A model generated the notes under the pieces. The model saw only the letters and a list, made by a program, of their open reading frames with translations, did not search any database and was not told the DNA's origin. Both the position numbers and the translations under genes were made by a program. Shown one piece after another: positions 1 through 10,584 of a stretch of DNA of 64,000 bases (position 1 is its first letter; each line of letters starts with the position of its first letter). Source of the DNA: Raffaelea ambrosiae (Eukaryota > Ascomycota > Sordariomycetes > Ophiostomatales > Ophiostomataceae); the NCBI GenBank assembly GCA_002778195.1, contig PCDI01000002.1, positions 806,001 to 870,000 on the forward strand, read 5' to 3'.

Positions 1-1625
1 AGGATGGATCTGCGGCTGGCTCTCCCTTTGGGATTTCGTCTTTGCGTTTGAGACCCTTGTCTTTGATGAGGACCATCAGGAAAAGACAACAGCCGATGGC
101 TCCGGCCCAGAGATAGCACACGGCGTGGAAAGCGTCCACATAGCAGTCCAGGACAGACAACGCTTGCGCCTCGGTCAGGGTGGACGTGTCGGGAACCGAG
201 AAGATGGACGACTGGATGGCGCTTCGTACGTCTCCGGGCAGGTCGTCGGGCAGGTGATTCACGAGCGTGTTGGAAAAGATGGCCGACGCAATGGCCAGAC
301 CGGCCGAGCCGCCCATGGAGCGGATGAAGTTGCGGGCGCTGATGACGACGGCCCGGTCCTGTTTGGGGCTGTGGGCCTGCGCGGCCACGAGGGCTACGGG
401 GGGGCTGGTTAGTAGGGGGGGGGTTCGAGAGACACTCACTCGGCTGGAACACCAGGCCGACGCCGGCGCCCTCGACGACCAGCACGACCACCGTGCCCGC
501 CATGGAGAACGTGCGCGAAAAGAGGCACTGCAGGGCCGTGGCCACGGCCCACAGAACGTAGCCCAGCCAGATGACCTCGCCGTAGCGGCCGCGCCGCGAG
601 ATGTACTGGCCCGAGATGGCCGACGCCACCGACTGCGGGATCACGAGCGGCACCACCAGCGCGGCCGAGGCCAGCACGCTCAGCCGGCGCGGGACCTGGA
701 AGAAGACGGGCAGGTAGTACAGCAGGCTGTAGTACACGATGCCGATGAGGAAGTTCTGGACCAGCATGGCCGCCAGCGCCGGGTTGCGGAAGAGCCGCAA
801 GGGCAGCATGGGCAGGCGCGCGAGCTTCCACTCGTGGAGGGCGAAGAGGGCCAGCAGGCCGCCGCCGACGGCGAGCATGGCGAGGACGAGGGGGCTGCGG
901 GCGGGGAACTGCGTGCCCAGGCCGGCGAGGGGGACCAGAAAGATGATGGTGCCGGCGGCGCTGAGGACGATGCCGGGGTAGTCGATCTTGGCCAGCGTGG
1001 CGCGCAGCGGCGCGGGCGGGATGGTCTGGGGCGGCAGCAGGACGAAGAGCAGGACGGCGACGGCGGCGGCGAGGGGGCTGACAAAGTAAAAGGTGGCGCG
1101 CCAGGTGGCGGCGGCGGAGCGGGTGAAGCCGGCGGCGAGAAAGGGCCCGGCGGTGTTGCCGAGGCCGACGCAGGCGCCCAGGATGCCCTGGTACTGGCCG
1201 CGCTGCTCGAGCGTGGTCACGTCGGAGACGATCATCATGACGAGGGCCATGATGCCGCCGTTGGCCGCGCCGGCGACGCCGCGGAAGGCATAGAGCTGCG
1301 TGCCCGTCTGGGCGAAGCCGCACAGCAGGTCGCCGAGGGCCAGCAGGCACAGACAGGCCAGCAGGAGGACCTTGCGGCCGAGAATGTCGGACAGGCGGCC
1401 GTAGAGCGCCTGGAAGGCGGTGTTGGCGATGAGCGACGCGGTGCCGGCCCAGACAATGGTGGCGGCGCAGCCGAGGTCGCGGCCGACGGTGGGCAGGACG
1501 ACGCCAATGCTCTGCTGGTCGATGTAGGTGATGAGCAGGGCGGTGGCCAGGGCGGCAAAGACGACGAGGAGGCGCTTCCGGGGCAGCAGGTTGGTCTGGT
1601 CGTGGATCGCGTGTTGGGGCGGCAT
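1..1625 (-). CDS. MFS drug:H+ antiporter, 14-TM type (C-terminus outside window)
   Basis: Plasma-membrane major facilitator, probably a multidrug or toxin exporter of the 14-spanner DHA2 group. Exons on the minus strand are 1625..440 and 393..1 (open, no stop before the window edge); the 46-nt intron has donor GTGAGT, branch CTAAC and acceptor TAG. The junction reads FQPTLVAAQAHSP, a block typical of this group. The start (MPPQHAIHDQTN) is the first ATG of the frame. Visible signatures are YIDQQSIGVVLPTVG in the first membrane helix, the motif-A loop GRLSDILGRK, then hydrophobic helices to the edge; about 525 residues are present. The last residues seen are a basic/acidic cytosolic tail, so only a short C-terminal end should be missing. 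Substrate cannot be read from sequence. Long frames on the other strand here are shadows of the GC-rich exon. Confidence 0.9.
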   Translation of the reverse strand, partial: MPPQHAIHDQTNLLPRKRLLVVFAALATALLITYIDQQSIGVVLPTVGRDLGCAATIVWAGTASLIANTAFQALYGRLSDILGRKVLLLACLCLLALGDLLCGFAQTGTQLYAFRGVAGAANGGIMALVMMIVSDVTTLEQRGQYQGILGACVGLGNTAGPFLAAGFTRSAAATWRATFYFVSPLAAAVAVLLFVLLPPQTIPPAPLRATLAKIDYPGIVLSAAGTIIFLVPLAGLGTQFPARSPLVLAMLAVGGGLLALFALHEWKLARLPMLPLRLFRNPALAAMLVQNFLIGIVYYSLLYYLPVFFQVPRRLSVLASAALVVPLVIPQSVASAISGQYISRRGRYGEVIWLGYVLWAVATALQCLFSRTFSMAGTVVVLVVEGAGVGLVFQPSECLSNPPPTNQPPRSPRGRAGPQPQTGPGRRHQRPQLHPLHGRLGRSGHCVGHLFQHARESPARRPARRRTKRHPVVHLLGSRHVHPDRGASVVCPGLLCGRFPRRVLSLGRSHRLLSFPDGPHQRQGSQTQRRNPKGRASRRSI

Positions 1626-2266
1626 GGTGAAGACTGGCTGTCTGGAATGCGCTGTCTGCCAAATGGGGGACTCTCTTGGTGGCATCCGAGAGACGCAAAC
1701 TTTCCAGTTCTCGCCAACTGGGACGAGACGGGGATGTTGGGCTGGTTGGCCCGCCTTATCCTGCCGGCCGCCCGGCATCTGAACAGCGGACCCAAAACGG
1801 AGGCTAAACCAGTGTGGTGGTCTCCCAGGGCCCACTGAACGGCCTAGCTCCAGGGCGGCGGATACGAAGCCGGGGACACTCTGTACACGCCAGACAATGG
1901 CCTCCTCGTCATTGGACAACACCCATCAGCGGGACGACGCAGGCCCGGCTTCGGCCGCCGGGTGGGCTGGGGGCCGGCACAGGCCCCGAGGTGAAGTGTT
2001 GTCTCGTTTAGTGGAGACACGAACTGACACTACTACGCAGCCATTCGGACACAGAAAGGCAAGAGGGTATCCAAGTATCTGCGCGGGCCCAGCAGCATAC
2101 ATGCTAGTTGCGTGCTGGGGTTTGTCAGCTTCTTCGTATGTCCCGTGACGCTGCTCGGTCCTGTCAGAGACAGAATGCGCTTTCTCTTCGAGTGTGGGCA
2201 GAGACGCTTTTGTCTATTGCTTGTCTATATACAGGTGGTCCTGATGGGCCGTCTACATGCATCCCC
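1626..2266. other. intergenic, promoter side of the MFS gene
   Basis: 641 bases between the start of the MFS gene and the stop of the beta-glucosidase gene, both on the minus strand. It must hold the MFS promoter and the glucosidase 3' UTR. I see no TATA box, conserved frame or repeat here. Confidence 0.6.
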
Positions 2267-4882
2267 TCAGGCCAGCGCCGTCAGCGTCGTCGCGGCCGGC
2301 AGGTCCCGGCTGCTGAAGCCGACGCGGACGACAAACGCGCCCGTCGGGATCCGCCACTGCTGCGCCACCACGTCCCAGTAGCTCAGGTCCCGGCGGTGCA
2401 GCGGGAACGTCACCGTCCGCACCTGGCCCGGCGCCACCGACAGCTTGTCGAAGCCGCGCAGCTGCCGCGGCGGCGTGCCGGCCGGCGTGCTCGCTGCGGG
2501 GAACGTCAGGTACAGCTGCGGCACGGCCTCGCCGGCGACGGCGCCGGTGTTGGCAACGGTGGCCGTCACGGTGTAGAGCGTCTCCCAGAGGGCCGGGTTG
2601 CCGCCGGGCTGCACGGGCTGGTCCGGGGGAAGGGCGGTGAGGTTGCTGGGCGCCGCCGCCGCCGCCGCCGAGACGGAGACGCTGCCAATGGCAAAGGTGG
2701 TGTAGGACAGGCCGAAGCCGAACTCGTAGCGGACCGACAGGTTGTGGGCGTCAAAGTAGCGGTAGTCGATCTCGAGCTGCTCGGAAAACCACGACTGCCA
2801 GTCGTCCATGCCGGTGGTGGCGACGGCGGTGGTCGGCGGCGCGTTGTAGTCGCTGCTGTTGTGGGCAATGGTGTAGGGCAGCTTGCCCGAGGGGTTGACG
2901 GCGCCGTAGAGCACGTCGACGATGGCGTTGCCGGCCTCCTGGCCGAGGTAGTGCGCGGCCAGGATGGCGGTGACGTTCTCGTGGTCGGCAAACGGCAGCA
3001 CGTTGATGCCGGCCGTCTCGGTGACGACGACGGTGTTGTTGCAGGCGGCGGCCACGGACTCGACCACGGCGGCGCCGTCCCAGTCGAGGTCCAGCGACGC
3101 GCGGTCGGCGCCCTCCTCGGCCCAGCCCTTGAGAAAGACCAGGCAGACCTCGGGCGGCGTCGGCACCCACAGCGTGGTCACGTCCGTCGTGGCCAGCAGC
3201 GTGTTGTTGAGCCACGGCTGCACCAGCGCGCCGTCCTGGGCGGCGCGCGCCTTGATGGCCTCGAGCGGCGTCACCAGGTACGTCAGCCGCCCGGTGCCGG
3301 AGCCGCCGCCCACGGACAGCGTGCCGTACTCAAAGTCCTTCTGGTTGAGGAGCCCCTGCGTGTCCTCGCCGGCCGCGTTGCCAAACACGCCAATCGACCG
3401 CGGCGCCCGCAGCGGCAGCGCGGCCGCGCCGGCGCCGCCGGCGCCGGCCTTGTTCTTGAGGAGCACGATGGAGGAGGCCGCCTGCTGGCGGATGCGCGCG
3501 CCGTGGTCGGCGCGCACGTCGCGGCTGGCCGGGCCGGTCAGGTTCCACGCGCGCAGCCACGAGGAGCGCGGCGTGAAGGTGTTGAGGTCGGCGGTCGACG
3601 GGTCGACGGTGGGGAAGCCCTGGTCCTGGCCGAGGAAGAAGTAGGGCGTGAGGATGCGGCGGACCATGTCGTCGAGGCGGGACGCGTTGAGCGTGCCGTT
3701 GTTCACGGCCAGGGTGAGGTTCTGGCCAAAGTACGAGTGGCCGTCGGCCACGAGGCCGTAGTCGCCCAGGCCGCCGGGCATGTCCATGTCGAGGCCGCCC
3801 TCGACGGACGCGAGCCCGGAGTGCGTGCCGCCCCAGTCGGACATGATGTAGCCCTGGAAGCCGAGCTCCTCCTTGAGCAGGCCGTTCTGGGCCTTGGAGT
3901 TCTGGCAGGCCTGCGAGCCGTTGAGCCGGTTGTACGAGCACATGACCGACGCCACGCCGGCGTGCACCGCATTGGCAAACGGCCACAGGTACAGCTCGTG
4001 CATCGTGCGGTCGTCAATGTTGGCCGACACCGCCTCGGCCGTGATGGCACCGCTGGCGTCGTACGACGGGTTGCGCTGGGTCTCCTGCTCGTTGCCAATG
4101 TAGTGCTTCGCCGTGGCCTGCACGCCGGCGTCCTGGATGCCGGCGATGGTCTCCTCCATGGCCACGCCGGTCAGGTACGGATCGGCGGCAAAGCCCTCCC
4201 AGTTGCGCCCGGCATAGGCCGAGCGTCCCAGCGGGCCACAGACGGGGCTGCGGGCGTCAGTGTCTATGATCCATTGGTCGTGCTGTCGCGAGAGCGAAGG
4301 AGACTCACCCGAGCTGGATATGCGCGCCCTTGGCCCGGAACTCTTGCCCCATGGCAAACCCCCGCTCGTACAGCAAGCGCCGGTCCCACGAAGCGGCAAT
4401 CGTGACGCCCGCCGGAAAGACGCTCGCGTAGTCGGCGACGCGGATCGCCAGAGGCCCGTCCTGCAGACACAGGCCCTGGAAGCCGAGGCGCTCAATGGGG
4501 AGGGTGTTGCCGGTGCATGGCCCCGGAAAGCCGGTGGTGAAGTTGGCCTTTTCCTCGAGGGTCATCTGGGCGAGGAACGCATCCGCCTTGGCCAGAGCGG
4601 CTTCCCAGCCACCGTTGCCTGTCGTGGCGGCTGCATCGGGGCGGTCAGCAGTCAGCAGTCATGGAAGCAGGCATGATGGGAAAGTCCAGGGGATCGAGGA
4701 GGAGACATACGCGACGGGTAGACGGCCGGGGAGTGGCCATACTGCCCGAGAATCGTCGTGTTCAGCGGCTGGACCCAGCTGAAGGCGTCGGCGTCTCTGC
4801 CGGATCCGCTGAAATCCTGGCCACGGGCCCACGGGGCGCAGGCCAAAACGGACAGTGCGAGACTCAGAGTCGTGGAAGGCAT
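2267..4882 (-). CDS. secreted beta-glucosidase, glycoside hydrolase family 3
   Basis: Hydrolyses terminal beta-glucosides such as cellobiose; extracellular or wall-associated. Exons are 4882..4711, 4630..4309 and 4247..2267, 824 aa, within the usual 750-870 range for fungal GH3 enzymes. The start is chosen because it gives a signal peptide (MPSTTLSLALSVLACAPWARG). GH3 blocks seen: KHYIGNEQE, SYNRLNG, and MSDWGGTHSG whose Asp (about residue 302) is the family's catalytic nucleophile. The C-terminal third has the GH3 C-domain (LPYTIAHNSSDYN, EFGFGLSYTTF) followed by a fibronectin-III-like domain ending near TFPLHRRDLSYWD. Many NxS/T sequons fit secretion. Intron 1 (80 nt, GTATGT..CAG) and intron 2 (61 nt, GTGAGT..CAG) restore the motifs HSPAVYPSPATTGNGGW and HIQLGPVCGPLGR. 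A TATA box lies about 70 nt upstream. Exact substrate preference is unknown. Confidence 0.95.
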
Positions 4883-4950
4883 GGCTGTTGCGGTCTTGCA
4901 ATGTGCAGGTGCTGACTGGCCTGAGAGTGCTGGGGCGAGGAGACGAAGGA

Positions 4951-4960
4951 TTTTATATAG
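4951..4960 (-). promoter_or_regulatory. TATA box of the beta-glucosidase gene
   Basis: Minus strand reads CTATATAAAA, 69-78 nt upstream of the ATG at 4882. Position and sequence are right for a core promoter. Confidence 0.6.
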
Positions 4961-5830
4961 AGACTTTCCCGTCACCAAGCTCTGCCGCCGATCCTTACCA
5001 CATGCTCTCGTAATTAATATCGATACTCGTGGAGAGAGGCCCTCCGCGGTTCACCGCTGCCGCGGCTCATCCAGACCCCCCGGGGGCCCTACCTTGGCTC
5101 CCCAGAGACAGGTTGTGGCTGCGTCATAGCCCTCATGTGAGCGCCTGCCCAGGCGCATCGACAAGCAGCAACCGGGTGACTTGCTTGCTGGCAAGTGTGG
5201 TACCGTCGCTCACAAGCAGAACAAGTATAAGAAATGGCAGTTGCAGTGGAGAAAGGGCCGACTCGCAATGTGGATTTATAACGAGTACGAGGCGCTGAGG
5301 TCGCCGTTGTGGAGAAGTTGAACGTCCTCCAGACAAGCCCTCGCGTGACCTACGATGCGGTCCACCATGGACAGCGGCCCCTGTATATATCTTTGCCAGA
5401 CGCTGTTGTTGGAGCAGAGCACGGGAGCAGTGCGGTGTGTTTTTTTTTCTCTTTTTTTTTTCTTTTTTTTTGGTTCTTGCATTTCACTGAAACAGCGCTG
5501 CACCTCGTCGGTGTCGAGTAAACAAGCTTGCATGGCGGCAAAAGTTCGGCTAATCAAAAGACGGAAGTTGCGATCACCGATTGGGTGTGGGGAGATTAGT
5601 GGGAACAACCCCAACTGGGGAATGACCCTAATGGCTCCAGTGGACCAAAGCCCGGCAGAGGCTAACTACAGCCAAGCTACCCGGTCAGAACTTTGGCTAT
5701 TATGAACTCTACTTTCTCCACGAGCCACGCGAAAACGCAACAAAGCTCACCACTCTATGGCCATTATCCCACCAATCCCGGGTCTGGGCTGGGACTGGAC
5801 CCTCTTCCGGGTGGCGCGCCGAGGGCCCTG

Positions 5831-5884
5831 CACAGAATGCACAGAATGCACAGGATGCACAGAATGCCCAGAATGCCCAGAATG
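5831..5884. repeat. 9-bp minisatellite, six units
   Basis: Six adjacent units of the form CACAGAATG / CCCAGAATG, imperfect in the third and last two copies. It lies in the intergenic region and its frames are not part of a supported gene. Confidence 0.85.
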
Positions 5885-6711
5885 GATCAATAGAGGCATA
5901 ACGCCGCGATGCGTCGGCCCACTCCGGTCGACCTGTCACCAACTTCGGTGCACCACTCGGGCCTTCTTTTTCTTCAAGGTCACGCGTGGCAGCCGGGGGG
6001 GGTATCGACGTACGTGGGGATAGGGTCCAGGCCGAGAAATGCCGGAAACCTGACAACTGGGCCGGCCCATTTCTCCGGGAGGGCTGGGAGCCCGGCAGAG
6101 CAAGAATACATAGTGGAAGAAAGAGCAGACGGGTTGGCAGGAGGTAGACAAGCAAGGCGGGTCCATATCGCCTGGGCCTGCTTCTGTTCTCGTCGTGGCG
6201 CAGGCTCTTTGTTGGGCGTGATCGTGGACAGCTCGTCGTGGCTTGGTCTTCTTCTGCACCGCGCAGAAGGAGCATATCCGGCAATCACAAGACGTCTTTC
6301 CGCTGGGAATGTCTGCATACACAACAAGCCGTCGCGGGAGTTGATGCTATGCGATTTCTCAACGGCAAAGGGCGCTTCTCTGTCGGAACCTCGTCTCGGC
6401 AGCCTGGCCCTACAATGCCTTCCCACCTCGGCGTCAAGCGCGGGTTTCCGCTTGTCGCATTGCTCTTCCATCGAGGGAATCTTCAAATATCGTAGGCTGT
6501 GACCATCTCTACTCGGCTCGTCTGTAATCGCGGCTTGACAAACCCCATTGGGTGGGCTAGTCAGCTTCCCCGGATGACTAGCCAACCCCGCAAAACGCCG
6601 AGCCTCTGCCGCCGAGGCGTCTCCAACTATCGGCACAATGGTTCCTCTGCTTCTGAACAGTGTGCGCCGTGCTCGTCGTCTTCAGTGTAGTGGAAGTAGA
6701 CGGAAATCGCA

Positions 6712-9310
6712 ATGCATGGTGTGCCGAGCCGCGCGTTGACAAAGCGGCCAAGAGTTGCCCTGGCGTGCGACCCCTGCAGACGGTCCAGGACCAAGGTACA
6801 GAGGGGTTCCCGTCCATGCTAGACTTGCCCAAACTCTGACAATGCAAGTGCGACAGCGAGCGGCCACAATGCGGCCGATGTGCGAAGCAGGAACGGGACT
6901 GTCAGTACACAGGCCACCGGACACAAGACCGGCGACTGGCACGCCGGGAGAGACGGTAGGCAGACGGTGTCTTTCCAGAGGGAGGTGTCTTTCATGGCTG
7001 CATCTTCTCTGACCTCGGCAGGGCACTTCGAGAGACGGCATTCAGACAGCACCGCGCCAACCCTCCCGCTCTCGCGGCCCGACCAACACTGCAAGACGCA
7101 TCAAACGGGACTGTCCCGCCTGGCCGCGGACCACCCCTATCGGGACGCAGCCATGGTCGGCAGCAGGCAGACGCCGGTAGCGAGGCCAATGCCGCCACAG
7201 CCACCTCGCCGGGGTCCGATTCGGCCATCGATCTTGTTGCCACCGGTGTCTTTGACCACAAGCCGCCCGCGAATACAGGACACTGCGGTAGGCCTCCTGG
7301 CGGGGTACAGGCATCGGGGCCGGGGTGCTAACATCGCCACAGGGCCCAGCTCGAACGTGGCCCTGTTCCGGCAGCTCACGCGGGCCATTGCCGACTTGGG
7401 TGGCCGCAGCGCACCCACCCGGCCGCCACACGGGAGCGGCCCACCGACACCCGTGCCCGATGCGGCCGGCAGCGCGATCCGCCGCGACGCCGTGCGGACA
7501 ACGCAGACGCTCCCGACCGGGCCGCCGTCGGTGCTGACGCGCACGCGCTGGGTCCTCCGGTTCGCCGACACCGTGGGCGCCGTGCTGCCTGTCGTCAGCG
7601 AGTCGACGCTCCTGCGCCATGTCCTGGCGGCCGAGCAGGACCATTGTGACGACGACGACGATGACAGCAGCCGGTCCGTCCAGGCCCTGCTGAGCATGGT
7701 CTATGCGCATGCTCTCGCCACCCTCGGCGACCCCGAGGCGGCCGCGTACTTTTGCCACCGGGCCATGCAGCGGCTGCTGGCCGACGAGCAGCAGGGCGGC
7801 CGCTGCTGCGTCGCGAGCGTGGAGACGGTGCAGGCGCTGGTCCTACTGGGGCGCTACCAGCAGAACAGCCAGCGGGCGCTGGCCTCGCTGACACCCCACG
7901 CGCTGCTGGTGCAGGCCGCCTACCACGCGGGGCTGCACTGTCCGCCGCCCCGGCATCTGCCCCAAGAGGAGAGGGAACGCTGCGCGACGCTGTGGTGTGC
8001 TGTGGTGAACCAGGACAGGTGCGTGCTGGACGTGCTGAGCGTGCAGCCGGACACCGGTGGTCGTGCTAACAAACGCCTTCAGAATCCTGGGCCTGTCCGT
8101 CGGCCGGCCGTTCCTGGTTCCGCCGCAGCACGGCCGGTCGGGCCTGGTGGATGTCCTGGAGCTGGTGCAAAAGCACGACAGCTGCGCGGCTCTTCCCTCG
8201 TGCATGGAAAGCATCGTCTACTTCCACCACCTGTCCGCGCTCCACGGGATCATGCAGACCATCGCCGATGCGCTGTACGGGGCCAATGTGGGAGCCATGC
8301 CGTCCGACGAGCGGTGTTGGGGCGATGTCGCCGCCAAGGCCTTGGAACTAGTCACACAGCTGACTGCATGGAGAGAGGCCGTCGGGCCTTTCCGGATCCT
8401 CGACTGCGTCCCGGCGGGATGGGACGGGACGGACGATCGGTTCTCTCTGGTGCTGTCCATCTACTACCACAAGACGGTCATGCTGGCCGCCGGTCCGGTG
8501 CTGATGGCCATCTTGCAGAGAGTGGCTCAACAGGGCCAAGACCGCCCGCCTGGCCGAGCCCCCTTCCGCGAGCCGGGCATCGATCACGACGTCTTGGCGT
8601 CCATGGTGCGGGCCGATCTCGTCTCCTTGCAGGCCTTTCAGGACATTGTCCGCGGCCTTCTTCGGCAAGACCAGGCCTTTTTTCTGCGCAATGCGGTCTG
8701 GTGGGTGTGCAACTTTACGTGTATGTCTTTTTCTTCTTCGTCTTCTTCGTCTTCTTCGTCTTCTTCGTCTTCTTCTTCTCCTTCTTCTTCTCCTTCTAAC
8801 ATGGCAGCCCTCACAATGTCCCTTCACCGGTTTGCCCTGTGGGTCATCAGCCTGTGCTCGGTGGTGCTCCCGGGAGCCGGCGACACGTCCGCCTCGGAAG
8901 CCGAGTCGCGGCTGCTGGACGGACTGGAGACGCTTCGGCAGATCGGGGGCATGAGCATGATGAGTTGGAAGGCGCACCGCTGTCTGCAGCACTACGCGCA
9001 GGTGTGCCGAAGAATGGGTCCGTGACGGTTCCTTCCAGGCCTTCCAGGCTACCGACAAGATTTCGCTTGCGCTAACTCGTATCTAGCCTCGGGGCGGCGG
9101 CGATCTTCATCAACTGCCGACGTGGCGGGTCCCCCGCTGATGGGCCTGGTGCCAAGCGCCTCGGGACCGGGAGCCGCCACGGGCCCAGCCGACGACTGCC
9201 CCGAGGCGACTGAATCCGCTGGCCCGGCGGACTTTCCACTGGGCGACGATTTCCTCTGTCCGCTGGATGATGGCGATTTCTTTGCCACCAGCGGCCTGGG
9301 CTGGCTGTAG
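6712..9310 (+). CDS. Zn2Cys6 (GAL4-type) transcription factor with fungal_trans domain
   Basis: Nuclear DNA-binding regulator, 734 aa in seven exons: 6712..6795, 6849..6955, 7022..7287, 7343..8018, 8083..8720, 8808..9017, 9087..9310. The binuclear cluster is Cys19-x2-Cys22-x6-Cys29-x6-Cys36-x2-Cys39-x6-Cys46, followed by basic residues (ARRERRALRE); intron 1 falls exactly before Cys29. The fungal-specific factor domain starts near residue 150 (GPSSNVALFRQL) and includes NQDRILGLSVGRPFLV across the 8019-8082 intron, a typical helix of the family. The C-terminus is acidic (DDFLCPLDDGDFF), possibly an activation segment. Intron 5 (8721-8807) is a multiple of three, has no stop and is a TTC/TCG repeat, so its retention would insert poly-Ser. 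Target genes are not evident; the divergent beta-glucosidase is the nearest candidate. Confidence 0.88.
8726..8796 (+). repeat. TTC/TCG microsatellite inside an intron
   Basis: Pyrimidine-rich trinucleotide tract forming most of the 87-nt intron 5 of the Zn2Cys6 gene. It also provides the polypyrimidine tract ahead of the CTAAC branch site and the CAG acceptor. Confidence 0.8.
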
Positions 9311-10584
9311 CGCTGCCACGTTCGGGACGCGAAACGCGGGAACCTCCGTGGACCGTCTCCGCGACAGATTACAGAGTTGGTTTTTCTATATGTATATGGA
9401 AACGTATACATATTGTGCAACGAAGAATTCGGGACCCGGGCCGCTACGCCGACGGACAATGCTGCTGTGTATCCATGCCAGACTTGTGTTCATACGGGGT
9501 TCTATGCCAAGCGTTGCGAAGATGGATAGAAAAGAGGGGAAGATAGGATGTGCATTCTTATTACGGAGGCTGTGCCACGAGGGCGCCGAGGAGGAATCGC
9601 CCGCCGGCCCAAGACACCTGATCATAGATAGCAGCAACGAGGGCCGAGTCGCATTGGTGGTCGAGGCATCGAGTCTTGGTATGTGCTTGGAATATCTCGA
9701 TAAACAGGAGAGGGGGGGGCCGGTCGATGATCCCGTAAAAGTCCATAGCGGTTCGGACACATCACAGAATTACGCTCATTTCTGTTTTGGCACCAAACGC
9801 AGATACGGATGAACATGGGCATAACAGACGAAACCCCCAGCCTCGAGCTGGCCCGCGCTCCCAGCAAGGGTCTCGACGACACCACCGTCGTCTCCATGCC
9901 TGTCGCCGAGCCATCCGCACGTTCCTCAGCCGGATCATGATCCACGTGACGCACATCGGCTTCCGGCGCGTGCTGGCGGCCCACCGCGTCGAGGAGGAGA
10001 AGAAGAAGAAGAAGTGGGGAAATCCTGTGCAGACGGTCAAGAACATGGTTTTCGGGTGAGAGGGGGGAAGGGGGCTTGAAAAGACAACCCCCCCCCGGTT
10101 GGGCGATCTTTTCCAGATACATGCAACACGAGACAATCGTATTTGGAGTACCCAAACAGATGGACGGACGGGTGGTGGATGGCGGATGCTGGTGTCCCCC
10201 AACCGGCCTCTGTCCAACCAGAGGGTGGGCCGCCCCCGACGTTATGCAATCCTTCCTGCACCGGCACGCCCCCATGCGGCCATGCTTGACTTTTTTGGGG
10301 CGAGGGGGGGTAGGCAAGGCTGGGCCAACGCTGCAGCCAGGGAGCGAGTGTGAGAAAAGGCGGAAGGGGTTTCCTTCCTGGCCTCGGGGACGCCTTTCTT
10401 TTATTCTTGGTGGCAACGAAGATACAACTGCCTGCTGGTTCAAGATACAACTGCCAGCCGGCTCGAGACAAGACTCCCTGTTGGTGCCGTCTTTGCGTTC
10501 CTCGAGGAAGCCACCTCTTTGCCCTCGTGCTCCTTCCCGTGTGTTTGCGCGGGCTCGTTCGGTCCGGCAACAACAAACGACGCC
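9311..10584. other. intergenic region with one doubtful short coding segment
   Basis: 1.27 kb upstream of the membrane-protein gene. A short frame at 9809-9940 (begins MNMGITDETPSLELAR) and another in a different frame at about 9930-10056 (ends KNMVFG next to a GTGAGA donor) look weakly protein-like, but they do not join by a plausible intron and no acceptor leads into the gene downstream. I treat them as unproven. The rest shows G/C runs and no clear feature. Confidence 0.35.

Larger units (their letters stand above)
4883..6711. other. divergent promoter region between beta-glucosidase and Zn2Cys6 factor
   Basis: 1.8 kb shared upstream region. It contains a T-rich run near 5442-5470, a 9-bp minisatellite at 5831-5884 and no conserved reading frame. 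Several frames of 60-220 codons exist but have no recognisable motif and overlap each other on both strands. The head-to-head arrangement would allow the regulator to act on the glucosidase, but that is only a possibility. Confidence 0.5.

Noticed and set aside
267..1838. Long plus-strand frame of about 520 codons across the first MFS gene
   Set aside because: It is rich in Gly, Glu, Asp, Ala and Arg as expected for the complement of GC-rich coding sequence, has no motif, and the minus strand carries a clear MFS protein.
2108..4405. 765-codon plus-strand frame over the beta-glucosidase
   Set aside because: Antisense shadow of the GH3 gene; no domain and biased composition.
4652..4978. Upstream ATG (4978) for the beta-glucosidase
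   Set aside because: It would put 32 residues before a good signal peptide and overlap the TATA box; the ATG at 4882 is better.
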